64,000 nucleotides of DNA from Enterobacter sp. 10-1 (GCA_002270295.1 NISF01000003.1:372001-436000), one strand, 5' to 3'. Shown: positions 1 through 10,225, counted from the first letter of the stretch. Made by a program: numbers and translations. Notes: generated by a model from the sequence alone, not told the origin.

Positions 1-95
1 TAACAATGTAATGGGAATCTAGTGTACGGGCGGTGATGGCCTGTATATGTGATTAATGTCTCATTGTTTGTGCAACTCTATTACGTTGCATTGAT

Positions 96-118
96 AAATG
101 TGATTTAAATCACAATTT
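96..118. promoter_or_regulatory. CRP-type operator, probably of cdd (off-window)
   Basis: A perfect palindrome TGTGATTTAAATCACA lies at 99-114, matching the CRP consensus TGTGA-N6-TCACA. It sits just past the 3' end of yohK. In E. coli the gene after yohJK on the same strand is cdd (cytidine deaminase), which is controlled by CRP and CytR, so this site most likely serves a leftward cdd beyond position 1. The assignment to cdd is inferred from gene order. Positions 1-95 hold no gene. Confidence 0.6.
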
Positions 119-812
119 ATCCCGCCAGGGCTAAAATCACCGGGAACAAAAACGGCGCGACCAGGGAGGTAATAATTCCGCACAGCACCAGCGCCAGCGA
201 GCTGAAGGCCCCCTCCTGATAATCCATCTCCGCGCAGCGCGCGGTGCCCAGCGCGTGCGAGGCGGTACCCATCGACAGGCCGCGTGAGGCCTTGGTGTGG
301 ATGCGCATCAGGTTTAGCAGCGTATGCCCGAAAACCGCGCCGAGGATGCCGACGAAAATAACGCATACCGCGCTGATCGCCGGAATACCGCCAATGCTGC
401 CGCTGACCGCCATCGCAATCGGCGTCGTTACCGATTTCGGCATAATCGACGCGGCGATTTGCGGCGTCGCGCCCATTAGCAGCGCAACCGTCGTCCCGGT
501 CACCATCGCCACCACGCTGCCGATAAAGCAGATGGTAATAATCGATTTCCAGCGGGCGCGAATCTGGTGAAGCTGCTCGTATAAAGGAAAGGCCAGCGCC
601 ACGACCGCAGGCTGCAGCAGATCGTTGAGGATCTTACTGCCCTGAAAATAGCGGTCGTAAGAGATACCGCTCACCAGCAGAAAGGGGATGATGACCACCA
701 TCGCCACCAGCAGCGGGTTGAGCAGCGGAAATTTAAAGCGCGCTGCCAGCCTGCGGGCGAGGAAAAAGACAATCAGCGTCAGCGGCAGTGACCACCAGAT
801 CTCATGCATCAT
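117..812 (-). CDS. yohK: YohK, LrgB/CidB-family inner membrane protein
   Basis: 231 residues, the same length as E. coli YohK. The protein is almost entirely hydrophobic, with about seven predicted membrane segments. It contains the LrgB-family stretch around residues 115-150 ([20 protein letters not shown]). It overlaps the end of yohJ by 4 bp (ATGA arrangement), so the pair is probably translationally coupled and works as an LrgA/LrgB-type membrane couple. In other bacteria such pairs influence murein hydrolase export and cell death or metabolite transport; the role in enterics is not settled. No regulatory signal is obvious within the gene. Confidence 0.93.
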   Translation of the reverse strand: MMHEIWWSLPLTLIVFFLARRLAARFKFPLLNPLLVAMVVIIPFLLVSGISYDRYFQGSKILNDLLQPAVVALAFPLYEQLHQIRARWKSIITICFIGSVVAMVTGTTVALLMGATPQIAASIMPKSVTTPIAMAVSGSIGGIPAISAVCVIFVGILGAVFGHTLLNLMRIHTKASRGLSMGTASHALGTARCAEMDYQEGAFSSLALVLCGIITSLVAPFLFPVILALAG

Positions 813-1207
813 TTTTTACTTCCTTCTTGGCCGACCACTTTGCGTTCGCCGTGCACCAGGTGGGAGCTCCAGCTGACAACCAGAAAAACGACCAGCGTGC
901 TGATGGTGCAGGAGACGGCGACCGGGCCGAGCTGAGCGCGGAGCAAATCCCAGTACTGCATCACGCCCACGCCAATGGGCACAAACAGCAGCGCCATATA
1001 GCGGATCAGCACGTTACAGCCGGGGTTAACCCACTTCGGCGGCATAATCTGCAGCGCCAGCAGTACGAACAAAATCAGCATCCCGATAATGCTGCCGGGG
1101 ATGGTGATAGGCAGCAGGGAGGAGATAAAAATCCCGGCGTATAAACAGGCGTAGATCAGGACAAATGCCCGCAGGTACTGCCAGATAATAATCAGTGATT
1201 GACTCAT
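809..1207 (-). CDS. yohJ: YohJ, LrgA/CidA-family inner membrane protein
   Basis: 132 residues from the ATG at 1207, identical in length to E. coli YohJ; an upstream in-frame extension to 1243 looks untranslated. It shows four hydrophobic helices and the family signature near residues 30-45 ([15 protein letters not shown]). It is the small holin-like partner of yohK, which begins 4 bp before its stop. The 127 bp between this start and mhbR hold no gene; the promoter should lie there. Confidence 0.93.
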   Translation of the reverse strand: MSQSLIIIWQYLRAFVLIYACLYAGIFISSLLPITIPGSIIGMLILFVLLALQIMPPKWVNPGCNVLIRYMALLFVPIGVGVMQYWDLLRAQLGPVAVSCTISTLVVFLVVSWSSHLVHGERKVVGQEGSKK

Positions 1208-1334
1208 GGTAATAACCCTTGATGAACCGCATTCATCATACAATTAAACCCAAAAATGTGCTACCGGTCACAACATGAATTATACGCATAGCTGGAATAG
1301 AGCAATGGAACCCTGCGCGCGGGCAGCGTCACGG

Positions 1335-2246
1335 CTACGACTCCTGCGATAAATAATCAAGAAACCGGCTGAGGGCAAGCGATGGCGTTTCACTTTTTCG
1401 CCAGAATACCCCGACGCTACCTTTTTGTTCGATGCGCGGCAAATTAAGAATCGCCAGCTGCTGCTGTTCGGCAAAGCGCTGCGCCAGGCGTAAGGAAAGA
1501 ATAGAGATCATATCGCTGCTTTGCAGCAGATTGCTGGTGACGTTCATCGACGCCGACTCGATGGTATTTTCCGGCAGCATAACGCCGTTATCGACCAGGG
1601 CGTTGTCAATGCTCAGGCGGATCGGCGTGCCGGTTGGCCAGACTATCCAGCGCCAGTGGGCGAGGTCGGCCCAGCCGAGGCTCGGCATCTGCGCCAGCGG
1701 GTGATCGGGGCGGGCGACGAAGCACACCGGCTCGGTGTACAGCACCCGATAGTTAAGCGGCAGCTCCAGCGCTCGTCCGCCCACCCGTCCCACCACGACG
1801 TCCACCACCCCGGAGAGCAGATCGTGAAGCAGGGGAGTCATCACCTTTTCCTCAATGTTCAGATGCAGGCTCGGCATCTCCTTGAGCAGCGAGAGAATGG
1901 CCAGCGCAACGCAGTCGGTGGCCACCGGCGAACAGCCGATCATCAGGCTGCCCACCAGCCCGCCCTGTTTAAAGCGTTCGATCTCATACTGCGAGCGGGA
2001 CATATCGTTGATCAGGCGCTGGGCGTGCTGCAGCAGCAGCTTGCCGCCTTCGGAAGGGCGTAGGCCTTTGCTATGGCGTTCGAACAGCAGCATGCCGACC
2101 TCTTCTTCAAACTGAGTCAGCCATTTCGAGAGCGCGGGCTGGGTAATATTCATCATTTTGGCCACCTGCGTCAGGTTGCCCTGCTCGCCGAGCGCCACCA
2201 GCATTTGCAGATGATGCAGCTTCAGTTTTTGCGCCCAGTTTGCCAT
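1335..2246 (-). CDS. mhbR: LysR-type regulator of 3-hydroxybenzoate degradation
   Basis: 303 residues with a winged helix-turn-helix at about 23-42 (GNLTQVAKMMNITQPALSKWL region), then a LysR substrate-binding domain. It is transcribed divergently from mhbTDHIM with 126 bp between, the classical LysR arrangement, and the neighbours are exactly those of the Klebsiella mhbRTDHIM cluster. It is expected to activate the operon with 3-hydroxybenzoate or gentisate as inducer. Its ribosome-binding site lies inside an inverted repeat (2252-2267), suggesting autoregulation. The function follows from gene context; the ligand is inferred. Confidence 0.88.
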   Translation of the reverse strand: MANWAQKLKLHHLQMLVALGEQGNLTQVAKMMNITQPALSKWLTQFEEEVGMLLFERHSKGLRPSEGGKLLLQHAQRLINDMSRSQYEIERFKQGGLVGSLMIGCSPVATDCVALAILSLLKEMPSLHLNIEEKVMTPLLHDLLSGVVDVVVGRVGGRALELPLNYRVLYTEPVCFVARPDHPLAQMPSLGWADLAHWRWIVWPTGTPIRLSIDNALVDNGVMLPENTIESASMNVTSNLLQSSDMISILSLRLAQRFAEQQQLAILNLPRIEQKGSVGVFWRKSETPSLALSRFLDYLSQES

Positions 2247-2251
2247 TAGCT

Positions 2252-2267
2252 ATAACCTCCAGGTTAT
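2252..2267. promoter_or_regulatory. Inverted repeat in the mhbR-mhbT intergenic region
   Basis: ATAACC and GGTTAT flank a 4-bp spacer (TCCA), starting 6 bp before the mhbR start. On the minus strand the repeat includes GGAGGTT, the probable Shine-Dalgarno of mhbR. It could be an MhbR operator or an RNA hairpin that hides the RBS. The rest of the 126-bp intergenic region carries the divergent promoters. Confidence 0.45.
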
Positions 2268-2372
2268 GTCTGTGCCCGAGATACCATTGTACATTTCATC
2301 GCCTTGGTTACAAAATCGCAACATAAAAGAAATAAATACAACATCTCCTCCTCCCTACACTGAGGCATAACG

Positions 2373-3731
2373 ATGACTCAACGACGTGAATTGCAAACGC
2401 TGCTGGACGCCGCTCCGATAGGTGCCCGGCAGTGGCGCGTGATTATCTGCTGTTTTCTGGTGGTCATGCTCGACGGTTTTGATACCGCCGCCATTGGTTT
2501 TATCGCCCCCGATATTCGCGCCCACTGGCAGCTCAGCGCCAGCGAGCTCGCGCCGCTGTTTGGCGCCGGTCTGCTGGGCTTAACAGCCGGCGCTCTGCTG
2601 TGCGGTCCGCTTTCCGACCGCTTCGGGCGCAAGCGGGTCATTGAGTTCTGCGTCGCGCTATTTGGCCTGTTTAGCCTGCTTTCGGCCTTTTCCCCCGACC
2701 TTGAGACGCTGGTTGTTCTGCGCTTCCTCACCGGCCTCGGCCTCGGCGGGGCGATGCCGAACACCATTACCATGACCTCGGAGTATCTGCCCGCCCGGCG
2801 GCGCGGCGCGCTGGTGACCCTGATGTTTTGCGGCTTTACCCTCGGTTCGGCATTAGGCGGCGTGGTCAGCGCCCAGCTGGTGGCGCAGATTGGCTGGCAC
2901 GGCATCCTGGCGCTAGGCGGCGTTCTGCCTCTGCTGCTGGCCGCGGCGCTGCTGGGGGTGCTTCCGGAATCCCCGCGCTGGCAGATTCGCCGCCGGCTGC
3001 CGCAGCCTGTGATTGCGAAGACCGTCGGCGCCATTACCGGCGAGCGCTATGAGCACACCCATTTCTGGCTGGATGAACCGGCCACCGGCGCCAAAGGCAG
3101 CATCGGCCAGCTGTTCGTTGGCCGCCAGCTGCCCATTACCCTGATGCTGTGGGTGGTGTTCTTTATGAGCCTGCTGATTATCTACCTGCTTTCCAGCTGG
3201 ATGCCGACGCTGCTCAACCATCGCGGCATCGACCTGCAGCATGCCTCATGGGTCACCGCCGCTTTCCAGATTGGCGGCACCTTCGGCGCGCTTCTGCTCG
3301 GCGTGCTGATGGATCGCTTCAATCCGTATCGGGTGCTGGCTCTGAGCTACTGCCTGGGCGCGGCCTGTATCGTGATGATCGGCCTTAGCGAGAATGGCCT
3401 GTGGCTGATGGCGCTGGCCATTTTCGGCACCGGGATTGGCGTCAGCGGTTCACAGGTTGGGCTCAACGCGCTGACCGCCACGCTCTATCCGACCCAGAGC
3501 CGCGCCACCGGCGTCAGCTGGTCAAACGCCGTTGGCCGCTGCGGAGCCATCGTCGGCTCCCTCTCCGGCGGCATGATGATGGCCATGAACTTCTCATTCG
3601 ACACCCTGTTTTTCGTCATCGCCGTTCCGGCCGCGATTAGCGCAGGGATGCTGATTTTGCTGACGCTGGTCGTCCGCACCCCCGTTACCGTACCCGACGC
3701 GCTGCCCTCCGCGGGCATTGCGAATAAATAA
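2373..3731 (+). CDS. mhbT: Aromatic acid:H+ symporter (3-hydroxybenzoate uptake)
   Basis: 452 residues, twelve predicted membrane helices, major facilitator superfamily, AAHS type. The first helix carries DGFD (residues 34-37), the acidic motif of aromatic-acid symporters such as PcaK. The loop between helices 2 and 3 has SDRFGRK (around residues 80-90). It heads the catabolic operon and should import 3-hydroxybenzoate, and possibly gentisate, into the cytoplasm. A Shine-Dalgarno GAGG precedes the ATG. It is followed 11 bp later by mhbD. Confidence 0.9.
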   Translation: MTQRRELQTLLDAAPIGARQWRVIICCFLVVMLDGFDTAAIGFIAPDIRAHWQLSASELAPLFGAGLLGLTAGALLCGPLSDRFGRKRVIEFCVALFGLFSLLSAFSPDLETLVVLRFLTGLGLGGAMPNTITMTSEYLPARRRGALVTLMFCGFTLGSALGGVVSAQLVAQIGWHGILALGGVLPLLLAAALLGVLPESPRWQIRRRLPQPVIAKTVGAITGERYEHTHFWLDEPATGAKGSIGQLFVGRQLPITLMLWVVFFMSLLIIYLLSSWMPTLLNHRGIDLQHASWVTAAFQIGGTFGALLLGVLMDRFNPYRVLALSYCLGAACIVMIGLSENGLWLMALAIFGTGIGVSGSQVGLNALTATLYPTQSRATGVSWSNAVGRCGAIVGSLSGGMMMAMNFSFDTLFFVIAVPAAISAGMLILLTLVVRTPVTVPDALPSAGIANK

Positions 3732-3742
3732 GGAGAACAACT

Positions 3743-4780
3743 ATGTCTCAGCACGCTGCGGAAGCTTCCGCCGGTCGCCAGCAGTTTTACGAGCATATTT
3801 CGGGCCAGAACCTGACGCCTTTGTGGGAGTCGCTGCATCATCTGGTGCCGAAAACGCCGAACGCCAACTGCGCGCCGGCCTACTGGAATTATCAGGAAAT
3901 TCGCCCGCTGCTGCTGGAAAGCGGCCGGCTGATTGGCGCTAAAGAAGCGGTGCGTCGGGTGCTGGTGCTGGAGAACCCGGCCCTGCGCGGCCACTCCTCA
4001 ATCACCTCCTCGCTGTATGCGGGTTTGCAGCTGATCATGCCCGGCGAGGTGGCGCCGAGCCATCGACATAATCAGTCGGCGCTGCGTTTCGTCGTGGAAG
4101 GCGAAGGGGCCTTTACCGCCGTTGACGGCGAGCGGACGGCGATGCGCCCCGGCGACTTTATTCTCACCCCGCAGTGGCGCTGGCACGATCACGGCAATCC
4201 GGGAGATGAGCCGGTTATCTGGCTCGATGGCCTCGATTTGCCGCTGGTGAACTATCTGGGCTGCGGGTTTGCCGAAGATTACCCTGAGGATCAGCAGCCG
4301 GTCACCCGCAAAGAGGGCGACTATCTGCCGCGCTACGCCGCCAATATGCTGCCGCTGCGCCACCAGGTAGGCAACTCCTCGCCGATCTTTAACTATCGCT
4401 ATGACCGCAGCCGCGATGCGCTGCATGAATTGACAAAAATGGGCGCTGCCGACGAGTGGGACGGCTACAAAATGCGCTACGTCAACCCGGTCACCGGCGG
4501 CTACCCGATGCCGTCAATGGGCGCTTTCCTGCAGCTGCTGCCCAAAGGCTTTAGCTCGCGGACCGCGAAAACCACCGACAGCACTATCTACCACGTCGTC
4601 GAGGGGAGCGGGCGGGTCACCGTCGGCGGGCAAACCTTCAGCTTCCAGGCGAAAGATATCTTCGTGGTGCCGACCTGGCACGGCGTCTCTTTCAGCGCAA
4701 CGCAGGAGACGGTGTTATTCAGCTTCTCGGATCGCCCGGTTCAGGAAACCCTCGGCCTGTTCCGCGAAGCGCGCGACTAA
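3743..4780 (+). CDS. mhbD: Gentisate 1,2-dioxygenase
   Basis: 345 residues, two cupin domains. The N-terminal cupin has the metal-binding pair H107/H109 in [17 protein letters not shown]. The second cupin begins near residue 265 ([13 protein letters not shown]), with PTWHGV further on. This is the usual length and layout of the Fe(II) gentisate dioxygenases. It cleaves the ring of gentisate (2,5-dihydroxybenzoate) between C1 and C2 to give maleylpyruvate in the cytoplasm. AAGGAG lies 8 bp before the ATG. It lies in the operon between the transporter and fumarylpyruvate hydrolase. Confidence 0.93.
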   Translation: MSQHAAEASAGRQQFYEHISGQNLTPLWESLHHLVPKTPNANCAPAYWNYQEIRPLLLESGRLIGAKEAVRRVLVLENPALRGHSSITSSLYAGLQLIMPGEVAPSHRHNQSALRFVVEGEGAFTAVDGERTAMRPGDFILTPQWRWHDHGNPGDEPVIWLDGLDLPLVNYLGCGFAEDYPEDQQPVTRKEGDYLPRYAANMLPLRHQVGNSSPIFNYRYDRSRDALHELTKMGAADEWDGYKMRYVNPVTGGYPMPSMGAFLQLLPKGFSSRTAKTTDSTIYHVVEGSGRVTVGGQTFSFQAKDIFVVPTWHGVSFSATQETVLFSFSDRPVQETLGLFREARD

Positions 4781-4796
4781 TCATAAGGACTCGATC

Positions 4797-5495
4797 ATGA
4801 CTCAATACGTTTTTGCCCCCCAGGCCCCGGTCACCGTTCCCGTTGTCGGCAGCGATGAGCTGTTCCCCGTGCGCCGCGTCTACTGCGTGGGGCGTAACTA
4901 TGCCGCTCACGCGCGTGAAATGGGCTTCGACCCGGACCGTGAGCCGCCGTTTTTCTTCTGCAAACCGGCCGATGCGGTGGTTGCGGTGGCCGCAGGCGAA
5001 ACCCTCGATTTAGCGTATCCGCCGCAAACGGATAACTACCACTACGAAATCGAGCTGGTGGTGGCGATCGGCAAGCGCGGCAGCGATATTCCGCTGGAGC
5101 AGGCCCATGAATATATCTGGGGCTACGCGACCGGCCTGGATATGACCCGCCGCGACCGCCAGATGGAAATGCGCCAGATGGGGCGTCCGTGGGAAATCGG
5201 CAAGGCGTTCGATCTTTCCGCGCCGGTGGCGCCGCTGCACAAAGCGGATAGCGTGGCGGTCAATCAGGCGGAGATTTGGCTGCAGGTGAACGGTGAAGAC
5301 CACCAGCGTAGCGACATTCGCCATCTGATCTGGTCGGTTAACGAAACCATCAGCTACCTGTCAGGCTTTTTCGAACTGCAGCCCGGCGACCTGATCTTCA
5401 CCGGCACCCCGGAAGGCGTTGGCGCGGTGGTCAAAGGGGATGTGATTAGCGGCGGCGTGGATGGACTGACGCCCATCGCCGTGCGCGTGGTATGA
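4797..5495 (+). CDS. mhbH: Fumarylpyruvate hydrolase
   Basis: 232 residues, FAH superfamily. It has the [11 protein letters not shown] start of the fold (about residues 32-42), an E-x-E metal-binding stretch in [12 protein letters not shown] near residue 82, and the C-terminal GTPEGVGAV. It hydrolyses 3-fumarylpyruvate to fumarate and pyruvate, the last step of the gentisate route. The start follows mhbD by 16 bp with AAGGA as the ribosome-binding site. Maleylpyruvate could also be a substrate, but the presence of mhbI argues for fumarylpyruvate. Confidence 0.9.
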   Translation: MTQYVFAPQAPVTVPVVGSDELFPVRRVYCVGRNYAAHAREMGFDPDREPPFFFCKPADAVVAVAAGETLDLAYPPQTDNYHYEIELVVAIGKRGSDIPLEQAHEYIWGYATGLDMTRRDRQMEMRQMGRPWEIGKAFDLSAPVAPLHKADSVAVNQAEIWLQVNGEDHQRSDIRHLIWSVNETISYLSGFFELQPGDLIFTGTPEGVGAVVKGDVISGGVDGLTPIAVRVV

Positions 5496-5503
5496 GGTGA
5501 GTG

Positions 5504-6148
5504 ATGAAGCTGTACAGTTTTTTCAATAGCTCCGCTTCATACCGGGTGCGTATCGCCCTGGCGCTGAAGGGGATCGACTACCAGAGCGTGGGCGTCAATA
5601 TTCGTATCGGCCAGCAAAACGCCCTCGAATACCGGCGGCTGAATCCGGTGGGGCTGGTGCCTACGCTGATGACCGACGAGGGCGAATCCCTGGGCCAGTC
5701 GCTGGCGATCGCCGACTGGCTCGACCGGCGCTATCCGCAGGCGCCGCTGTTGCCCCTGCAGGACCCCGCGCGGATGCGGGTGCTGGAGATCGTCTACGCT
5801 ATCGCCTGCGATATTCATCCGATTAATAACATGCGCGTTTTGCGCTACCTTAGCGATGAGCTGAAGGTGAGCGAAGAGGACAAACAGCGCTGGTATGCGC
5901 ACTGGGTCCAGCAGGGGCTCAGCGCGGTGGAGCAACTGCTGCGGCACTCCCGGTCCGGCGCCTTTTGCGTAGGCGAGACGCCGACGCTGGCCGACTGCTG
6001 CCTGGTGCCGCAGTGGGCCAACGCCCAGCGCATGGGCTGCGATCTGAGCCACTATCCGCGCTGCCAGGCGGTCTATGACGCCTGTACCCGGCTTCCGGCG
6101 TTTATCGCCGCCGCGCCGGAAAATCAACAAGACAAAATTCCGGCCTAG
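5504..6148 (+). CDS. mhbI: Maleylpyruvate isomerase, GST zeta type
   Basis: 214 residues from the ATG at 5504 (a GTG three bases upstream is less likely). It is a glutathione S-transferase fold of the zeta class: the N-terminal thioredoxin-like domain carries SSASYRVRIALALKG (residues about 9-23), the active-site signature of maleylacetoacetate/maleylpyruvate isomerases, followed by an all-alpha domain. It converts maleylpyruvate to fumarylpyruvate, presumably with glutathione. It lies 8 bp after mhbH and 10 bp before mhbM, so the operon is compact. Confidence 0.91.
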   Translation: MKLYSFFNSSASYRVRIALALKGIDYQSVGVNIRIGQQNALEYRRLNPVGLVPTLMTDEGESLGQSLAIADWLDRRYPQAPLLPLQDPARMRVLEIVYAIACDIHPINNMRVLRYLSDELKVSEEDKQRWYAHWVQQGLSAVEQLLRHSRSGAFCVGETPTLADCCLVPQWANAQRMGCDLSHYPRCQAVYDACTRLPAFIAAAPENQQDKIPA

Positions 6149-6158
6149 GGGGCTGAGT

Positions 6159-7352
6159 ATGGCGAAAGTAACGCGAGCAATCATTGTCGGTGGCGGAATT
6201 GGCGGCGCGGCGACCGCGCTCTCGCTGGCGCGCCAGGGCATCAAGGTGATGCTGCTGGAGAAGGCCCATGAAATTGGCGAAATTGGCGCCGGCATCCAGC
6301 TTGGCCCCAACGCCTTTTCTGCGCTGGATAGCCTGGGCGTGGGCGAAATAGCCCGCCAGCGCGCCGTCTTCACCGATCACATCACCATGATGGATGCGGT
6401 GAATGGCGAAGAGGTGGTGCAGATTAAAACCGGGCAGGCTTTCCGCGATCATTTTGGCGGCCCCTACGCGGTTATCCATCGGGCAGATATTCATGCCACC
6501 GTCTGGGAAGCGGCGTTAACCCATCCCGACGTGGAGTACCGCACCTCAACGCAGGTGGTCGATATCCGCCAGAGCGCCGACGAGGTGACGGTATTTGACG
6601 ATCGCGGCAACGGCTGGAGTGCGGATATCCTGATTGGCTGCGACGGCGTGAAGTCGGTGGTCCGCCAGAGCCTGCTGGATGACGCGCCGCGGGTCACCGG
6701 CCACGTGGTTTACCGGGCGGTGGTTGAAGCGGCGGATATGCCGGATGATTTGCGCATCAACGCGCCGGTGCTGTGGGCCGGGCCGCACTGCCATCTGGTG
6801 CACTACCCGCTGCGCGGCGGCAAACAGTACAACCTGGTGGTGACGTTCCACAGCTGCCAGGAGGAGGAGTGGGGCGTACGCGACGGCAGCAAAGAGGAGG
6901 TGCTCTCCTATTTTCAGGGGATCCATCCGCGCCCGAGGCAGATGCTGGACAAACCCACGTCGTGGCGCCGCTGGTCCACCGCCGATCGCGAGCCGGTCGA
7001 TAAATGGGGCAATGAACGTATCACCCTGGTAGGCGACGCGGCCCATCCGGTGGCGCAGTATATGGCCCAGGGCGCCTGCATGGCGCTGGAGGATGCGGTC
7101 ACGCTTGGCAAGGCGCTGGCGCACTGCGACGGCGATGCCGCCCGCGCGTTTGCGCTGTATGAGTCGGTTCGAATTCCGCGCACCGCGCGCATCGTCTGGT
7201 CAACCCGCGAAATGGGGCGGATCTACCATGCCGCAGGCGTCGAACGCCAGGTACGCAACCTGCTGTGGAAGGGCAAAACCCAGGCTGAGTTCTATCGCGG
7301 CATCGAGTGGCTGTACGGCTGGAAGGAGGATAACTGCCTGCAGCCGCGCTAG
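6159..7352 (+). CDS. mhbM: 3-Hydroxybenzoate 6-monooxygenase
   Basis: 397 residues from the ATG at 6159, the same size as the characterised Klebsiella MhbM. It is a class A flavoprotein hydroxylase: the Rossmann motif GGGIGG is at 11-16, DG motif CDGVKSVVR near 157-166, and the second FAD motif GDAAHPVAQYMAQGACMALEDA lies near 290-310. It uses NADH, FAD and O2 to para-hydroxylate 3-hydroxybenzoate to gentisate, the entry step of the pathway. It is the last gene of mhbTDHIM and is followed by a strong terminator at 7425. Confidence 0.93.
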   Translation: MAKVTRAIIVGGGIGGAATALSLARQGIKVMLLEKAHEIGEIGAGIQLGPNAFSALDSLGVGEIARQRAVFTDHITMMDAVNGEEVVQIKTGQAFRDHFGGPYAVIHRADIHATVWEAALTHPDVEYRTSTQVVDIRQSADEVTVFDDRGNGWSADILIGCDGVKSVVRQSLLDDAPRVTGHVVYRAVVEAADMPDDLRINAPVLWAGPHCHLVHYPLRGGKQYNLVVTFHSCQEEEWGVRDGSKEEVLSYFQGIHPRPRQMLDKPTSWRRWSTADREPVDKWGNERITLVGDAAHPVAQYMAQGACMALEDAVTLGKALAHCDGDAARAFALYESVRIPRTARIVWSTREMGRIYHAAGVERQVRNLLWKGKTQAEFYRGIEWLYGWKEDNCLQPR

Positions 7353-7424
7353 CGCAGGCCGCGGGCCGTAGCCTGCGCAACGAGGGGCGGGAAAACCCGC
7401 ACGGGGCCCTTTCAACCGGCACGT

Positions 7425-7453
7425 AGAGGCGCTAACATAGCGCCTCTTTTTTT
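7425..7453 (+). terminator. Rho-independent terminator of the mhb operon
   Basis: A perfect 10-bp stem (AGAGGCGCTA / TAGCGCCTCT) with a 3-nt loop is followed by a run of T. It ends the mhb transcript. It lies only about 20 bp before dusC, leaving almost no room for a separate dusC promoter downstream of it. Confidence 0.9.
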
Positions 7454-7472
7454 CCGGGCAATGAATAACAAT

Positions 7473-8405
7473 ATGCGGGTATTACTGGCGCCGATGGAAG
7501 GCGTGCTCGATTCGCTGGTGCGCGAGCTGCTGACCGAAGTCAACGATTACGATCTTTGCATCACCGAGTTTTTGCGCGTGGTGGACCAGCTGCTGCCGGC
7601 AAAATCGTTTTACAGGCTCTGCCCGGAGCTGCATCACCACAGCCGGACGCCTTCCGGAACCCGCGTGCGCGTGCAGCTGCTCGGGCAATATCCACAGTGG
7701 CTGGCGGAGAACGCCGCCCGGGCGGTGGAGCTCGGCTCGTGGGGCGTTGACCTGAACTGCGGCTGCCCGTCAAAGCTGGTTAACGGCAGCGGCGGCGGCG
7801 CGACGCTGCTGAAGGACCCGGAGCTGATTTATCGCGGCGCGAAGGCAATGCGTGAAGCGGTGCCTGACCACCTGCCGGTGACGGTAAAAGTGCGCCTCGG
7901 CTGGGACAGCTCCGGGCGGCGGTTTGAAATTGCCGATGCCGTGCAGCAGGCGGGAGCCAGCGAGCTGGTGGTTCACGGGCGAACCAAAGAAGAGGGCTAT
8001 AAGGCGGAGAGCATCAACTGGCAGGCGATCGGCGAAATCCGCCGCCGCCTGACGATCCCGGTGGTGGCCAACGGCGAAATCTGGGACTGGCAAAGCGCGC
8101 AGGAGTGCCTGGCGGCCACCGGCTGCGACTCGGTGATGATTGGCCGGGGAGCGCTTAACGTGCCGAATTTGAGCCGGGTGATAAAATACAACGAACCGCG
8201 GATGCCGTGGCCGCAGGTCGTGCTGCTGCTCCAGAAATATACCCGTCTGGAAAAGCAGGGCGATACCGGCCTGTATCACGTGGCGCGTATCAAGCAGTGG
8301 CTCAGCTATTTACGTAAAGAATATACTGAAGCGCTGGAGGTATTTAATGAGATTCGCACCCTAAAAACCTCTGCTGAGATTGCCGCCGCTATTGCCCGTT
8401 ATTAA
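7473..8405 (+). CDS. dusC: tRNA-dihydrouridine(16) synthase
   Basis: 310 residues from [10 protein letters not shown], the start used by E. coli DusC; an ATG at 7461 would add four residues. It is an FMN-binding TIM barrel with the Dus signature DLNCGCPSK; the catalytic Cys is C98, and [15 protein letters not shown] follows. HGRTKEEGY and ANGEIWDW are further FMN/tRNA motifs. It reduces U16 in the tRNA D-loop with NADPH. Neither ATG has a clear Shine-Dalgarno, and the mhb terminator lies just upstream, so its promoter must overlap the end of the mhb operon. Confidence 0.94.
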   Translation: MRVLLAPMEGVLDSLVRELLTEVNDYDLCITEFLRVVDQLLPAKSFYRLCPELHHHSRTPSGTRVRVQLLGQYPQWLAENAARAVELGSWGVDLNCGCPSKLVNGSGGGATLLKDPELIYRGAKAMREAVPDHLPVTVKVRLGWDSSGRRFEIADAVQQAGASELVVHGRTKEEGYKAESINWQAIGEIRRRLTIPVVANGEIWDWQSAQECLAATGCDSVMIGRGALNVPNLSRVIKYNEPRMPWPQVVLLLQKYTRLEKQGDTGLYHVARIKQWLSYLRKEYTEALEVFNEIRTLKTSAEIAAAIARY

Positions 8406-8502
8406 TCTCAGGATTGTTAATTCGCTCACAAATTATTACTCAGGAAGTTTCTGCTGATGGGAATTTCATAAAGAGAGTGATAGTGTACAGTTCTAATATT
8501 CA

Positions 8503-8575
8503 GGGTTGCTACTGATTACAGGCAAAACCTAAGCACTTCCGCCATCCGTGGTGGGGAGTGCTTAGGTTTTTTTTT
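8503..8575 (+). promoter_or_regulatory. BglG-type antiterminator (RAT) and terminator before the porin
   Basis: The segment 8503-8530 matches the ribonucleic antiterminator target of BglG/LicT proteins (GGGTTGCTACTGATTACAGG then CAAAACCT). It overlaps the 5' arm of a terminator (AAACCTAAGCACT ... AGTGCTTAGGTTT) with nine Ts. When phosphotransfer allows BglG to bind the RAT, the terminator cannot form. The remaining leader, 8406-8502 and 8576-8763, holds the promoter region and an AT-rich untranslated stretch without a gene. Confidence 0.88.
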
Positions 8576-8763
8576 GCCTTCAATTTATGGGGAGTTTAAT
8601 TATTAAATAAAACAATGAGTTGTAAATAAAGGTGCGATGCGGCTAAGCGGTTTAATGACCGACAACGCCCCTTTCTCCAAAAAATAAAAAAATAAAATAA
8701 AAACGGGCAAAGTTATTGCCTGCGGACAGCTATTACTCCTACTCAGTCAGGTTGGATATATCT

Positions 8764-10128
8764 ATGAATGACCAAAAAATAAATCGCCTGCTATCTTTAC
8801 TGGCATTTTCACTATTGACGCCGGCGGCGTTGGCTGCCGAAACGCCGCCGTGGAACGGTACCGTATTAGGTTTTGAAAGCCCGCAAAAAGGCCTGCTCGG
8901 TGATATGTTTGGGATTCGCCCGATACTTGAGGATCGTGGGTTTAATTATAACCTCGGTTATCTCAATGAAATGGGCTATAACGCCGGCGGCGGCTACAAC
9001 CATGATAAGCATCTGGCCTATATCGACCAGGTTGCGCTGACCTTTAACCAGGATCTTGAGCGCTGGACCGGGATCCCGGACGCACGCATCGAAGGTAATA
9101 TCGTGAACCGCAACCACAACGATAATCTGACCACCAAACGGCTGCAGGATCCGCGGGTTAACTTTAACGATCTCTCCCAGGAGAGCTGGGGCGGGCAGTC
9201 CATTACCCGCCTCGGCTGGCTAACCTTTGCCCGCAGCTTTGACGACCGGCGCCTGACCTGGCGAATTGGCATGATGAACAAAGTGCAAACGTTCGATCAG
9301 ATCATTCCCTGCGACTTCCAGCTTCTCTCGCAGTGCGGCGGTAAATCCGCCAACTCGCTGACGTGGAATAACTGGAACGTGCATACCTGGGGGACCACCT
9401 TCGAATATAAGCTGATGCCGACGCTCACCCTGAAAGGGGGAGTGATGGAGCAGAACCCGCAGGCAGCTTCCCGCAGCCATGCGTGGAGCTGGTCTACGAA
9501 GGGCAGTAAAGGCGTGCTGCTGCCGCTGGAGATTGAGGCTCGTCCGACGATTAACGGTCTGTCGGGCGCGTATAACCTCGGCGTGCTGTTCACCAACGCG
9601 CCGCAGAGCGATTTATATTACGGGAAATCCGGCGGCCCCGGCGCGACGGACCCCGAAGGCTACGCGCAGCATAACCGGACCTGGTTCCTGTATGGCGGCA
9701 TGAACCAACAGGTAACCCGGCACGCCGACGATCCTGACCGCGGGATGAGCCTGTCGCTGAGCGGCAGCTATAGCGACCAGCGCAGCAACTACATCCATAC
9801 CGCCGTGGCCGCCTCGATGCGCTATCGCGGCCTGTTTGACGCCCGACCGGCGGACTGGATCGGCTTTGGCCTGACATGGATGGATATGAGCGATAGCTAC
9901 GCGCGCAATCAGCGCTATATGAACCAAATCAGCGGCGCCACGGACTACTATGATGCCAGCTATCAGCCGGTTGCCGGACATTCGCTGAACGCCGAACTCT
10001 ATTACCGCTTCCGCCCGGTTTCCTGGCTTGAGCTGCAGCCCGGCCTGCAGTACTGGCACCGTCCCGGCGGCGTCGCCGAGACCCAGGATGCGTGGGTGGT
10101 GGAGTGGAAAACGGTGGTGACCTTCTAA
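8764..10128 (+). CDS. OprB-family carbohydrate-selective outer membrane porin
   Basis: 454 residues from the ATG at 8764. A signal peptide is clear (residues 1-24, hydrophobic core LLSLLAFSLLTPAALA, cleavage near AAE). The mature part is rich in alternating Tyr/Trp beta-strand patterns and ends in an aromatic residue (VVTF), as expected of an outer membrane beta-barrel; the layout matches OprB porins. Downstream bglGFB and the RAT switch in its leader indicate uptake of aryl-beta-glucosides or cellobiose-type sugars across the outer membrane. It is functionally comparable to E. coli BglH but of a different porin family. The substrate is inferred. Confidence 0.83.
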   Translation: MNDQKINRLLSLLAFSLLTPAALAAETPPWNGTVLGFESPQKGLLGDMFGIRPILEDRGFNYNLGYLNEMGYNAGGGYNHDKHLAYIDQVALTFNQDLERWTGIPDARIEGNIVNRNHNDNLTTKRLQDPRVNFNDLSQESWGGQSITRLGWLTFARSFDDRRLTWRIGMMNKVQTFDQIIPCDFQLLSQCGGKSANSLTWNNWNVHTWGTTFEYKLMPTLTLKGGVMEQNPQAASRSHAWSWSTKGSKGVLLPLEIEARPTINGLSGAYNLGVLFTNAPQSDLYYGKSGGPGATDPEGYAQHNRTWFLYGGMNQQVTRHADDPDRGMSLSLSGSYSDQRSNYIHTAVAASMRYRGLFDARPADWIGFGLTWMDMSDSYARNQRYMNQISGATDYYDASYQPVAGHSLNAELYYRFRPVSWLELQPGLQYWHRPGGVAETQDAWVVEWKTVVTF

Positions 10129-10225
10129 AAAACGCCGCGGCGATACGCTATTAGTCGCGATCTGTATCACGTTTTTCCGCCTGGGCAGTTGAGACAAAGA
10201 AAGAAGTTGCTACAGTGCGGGAGTT

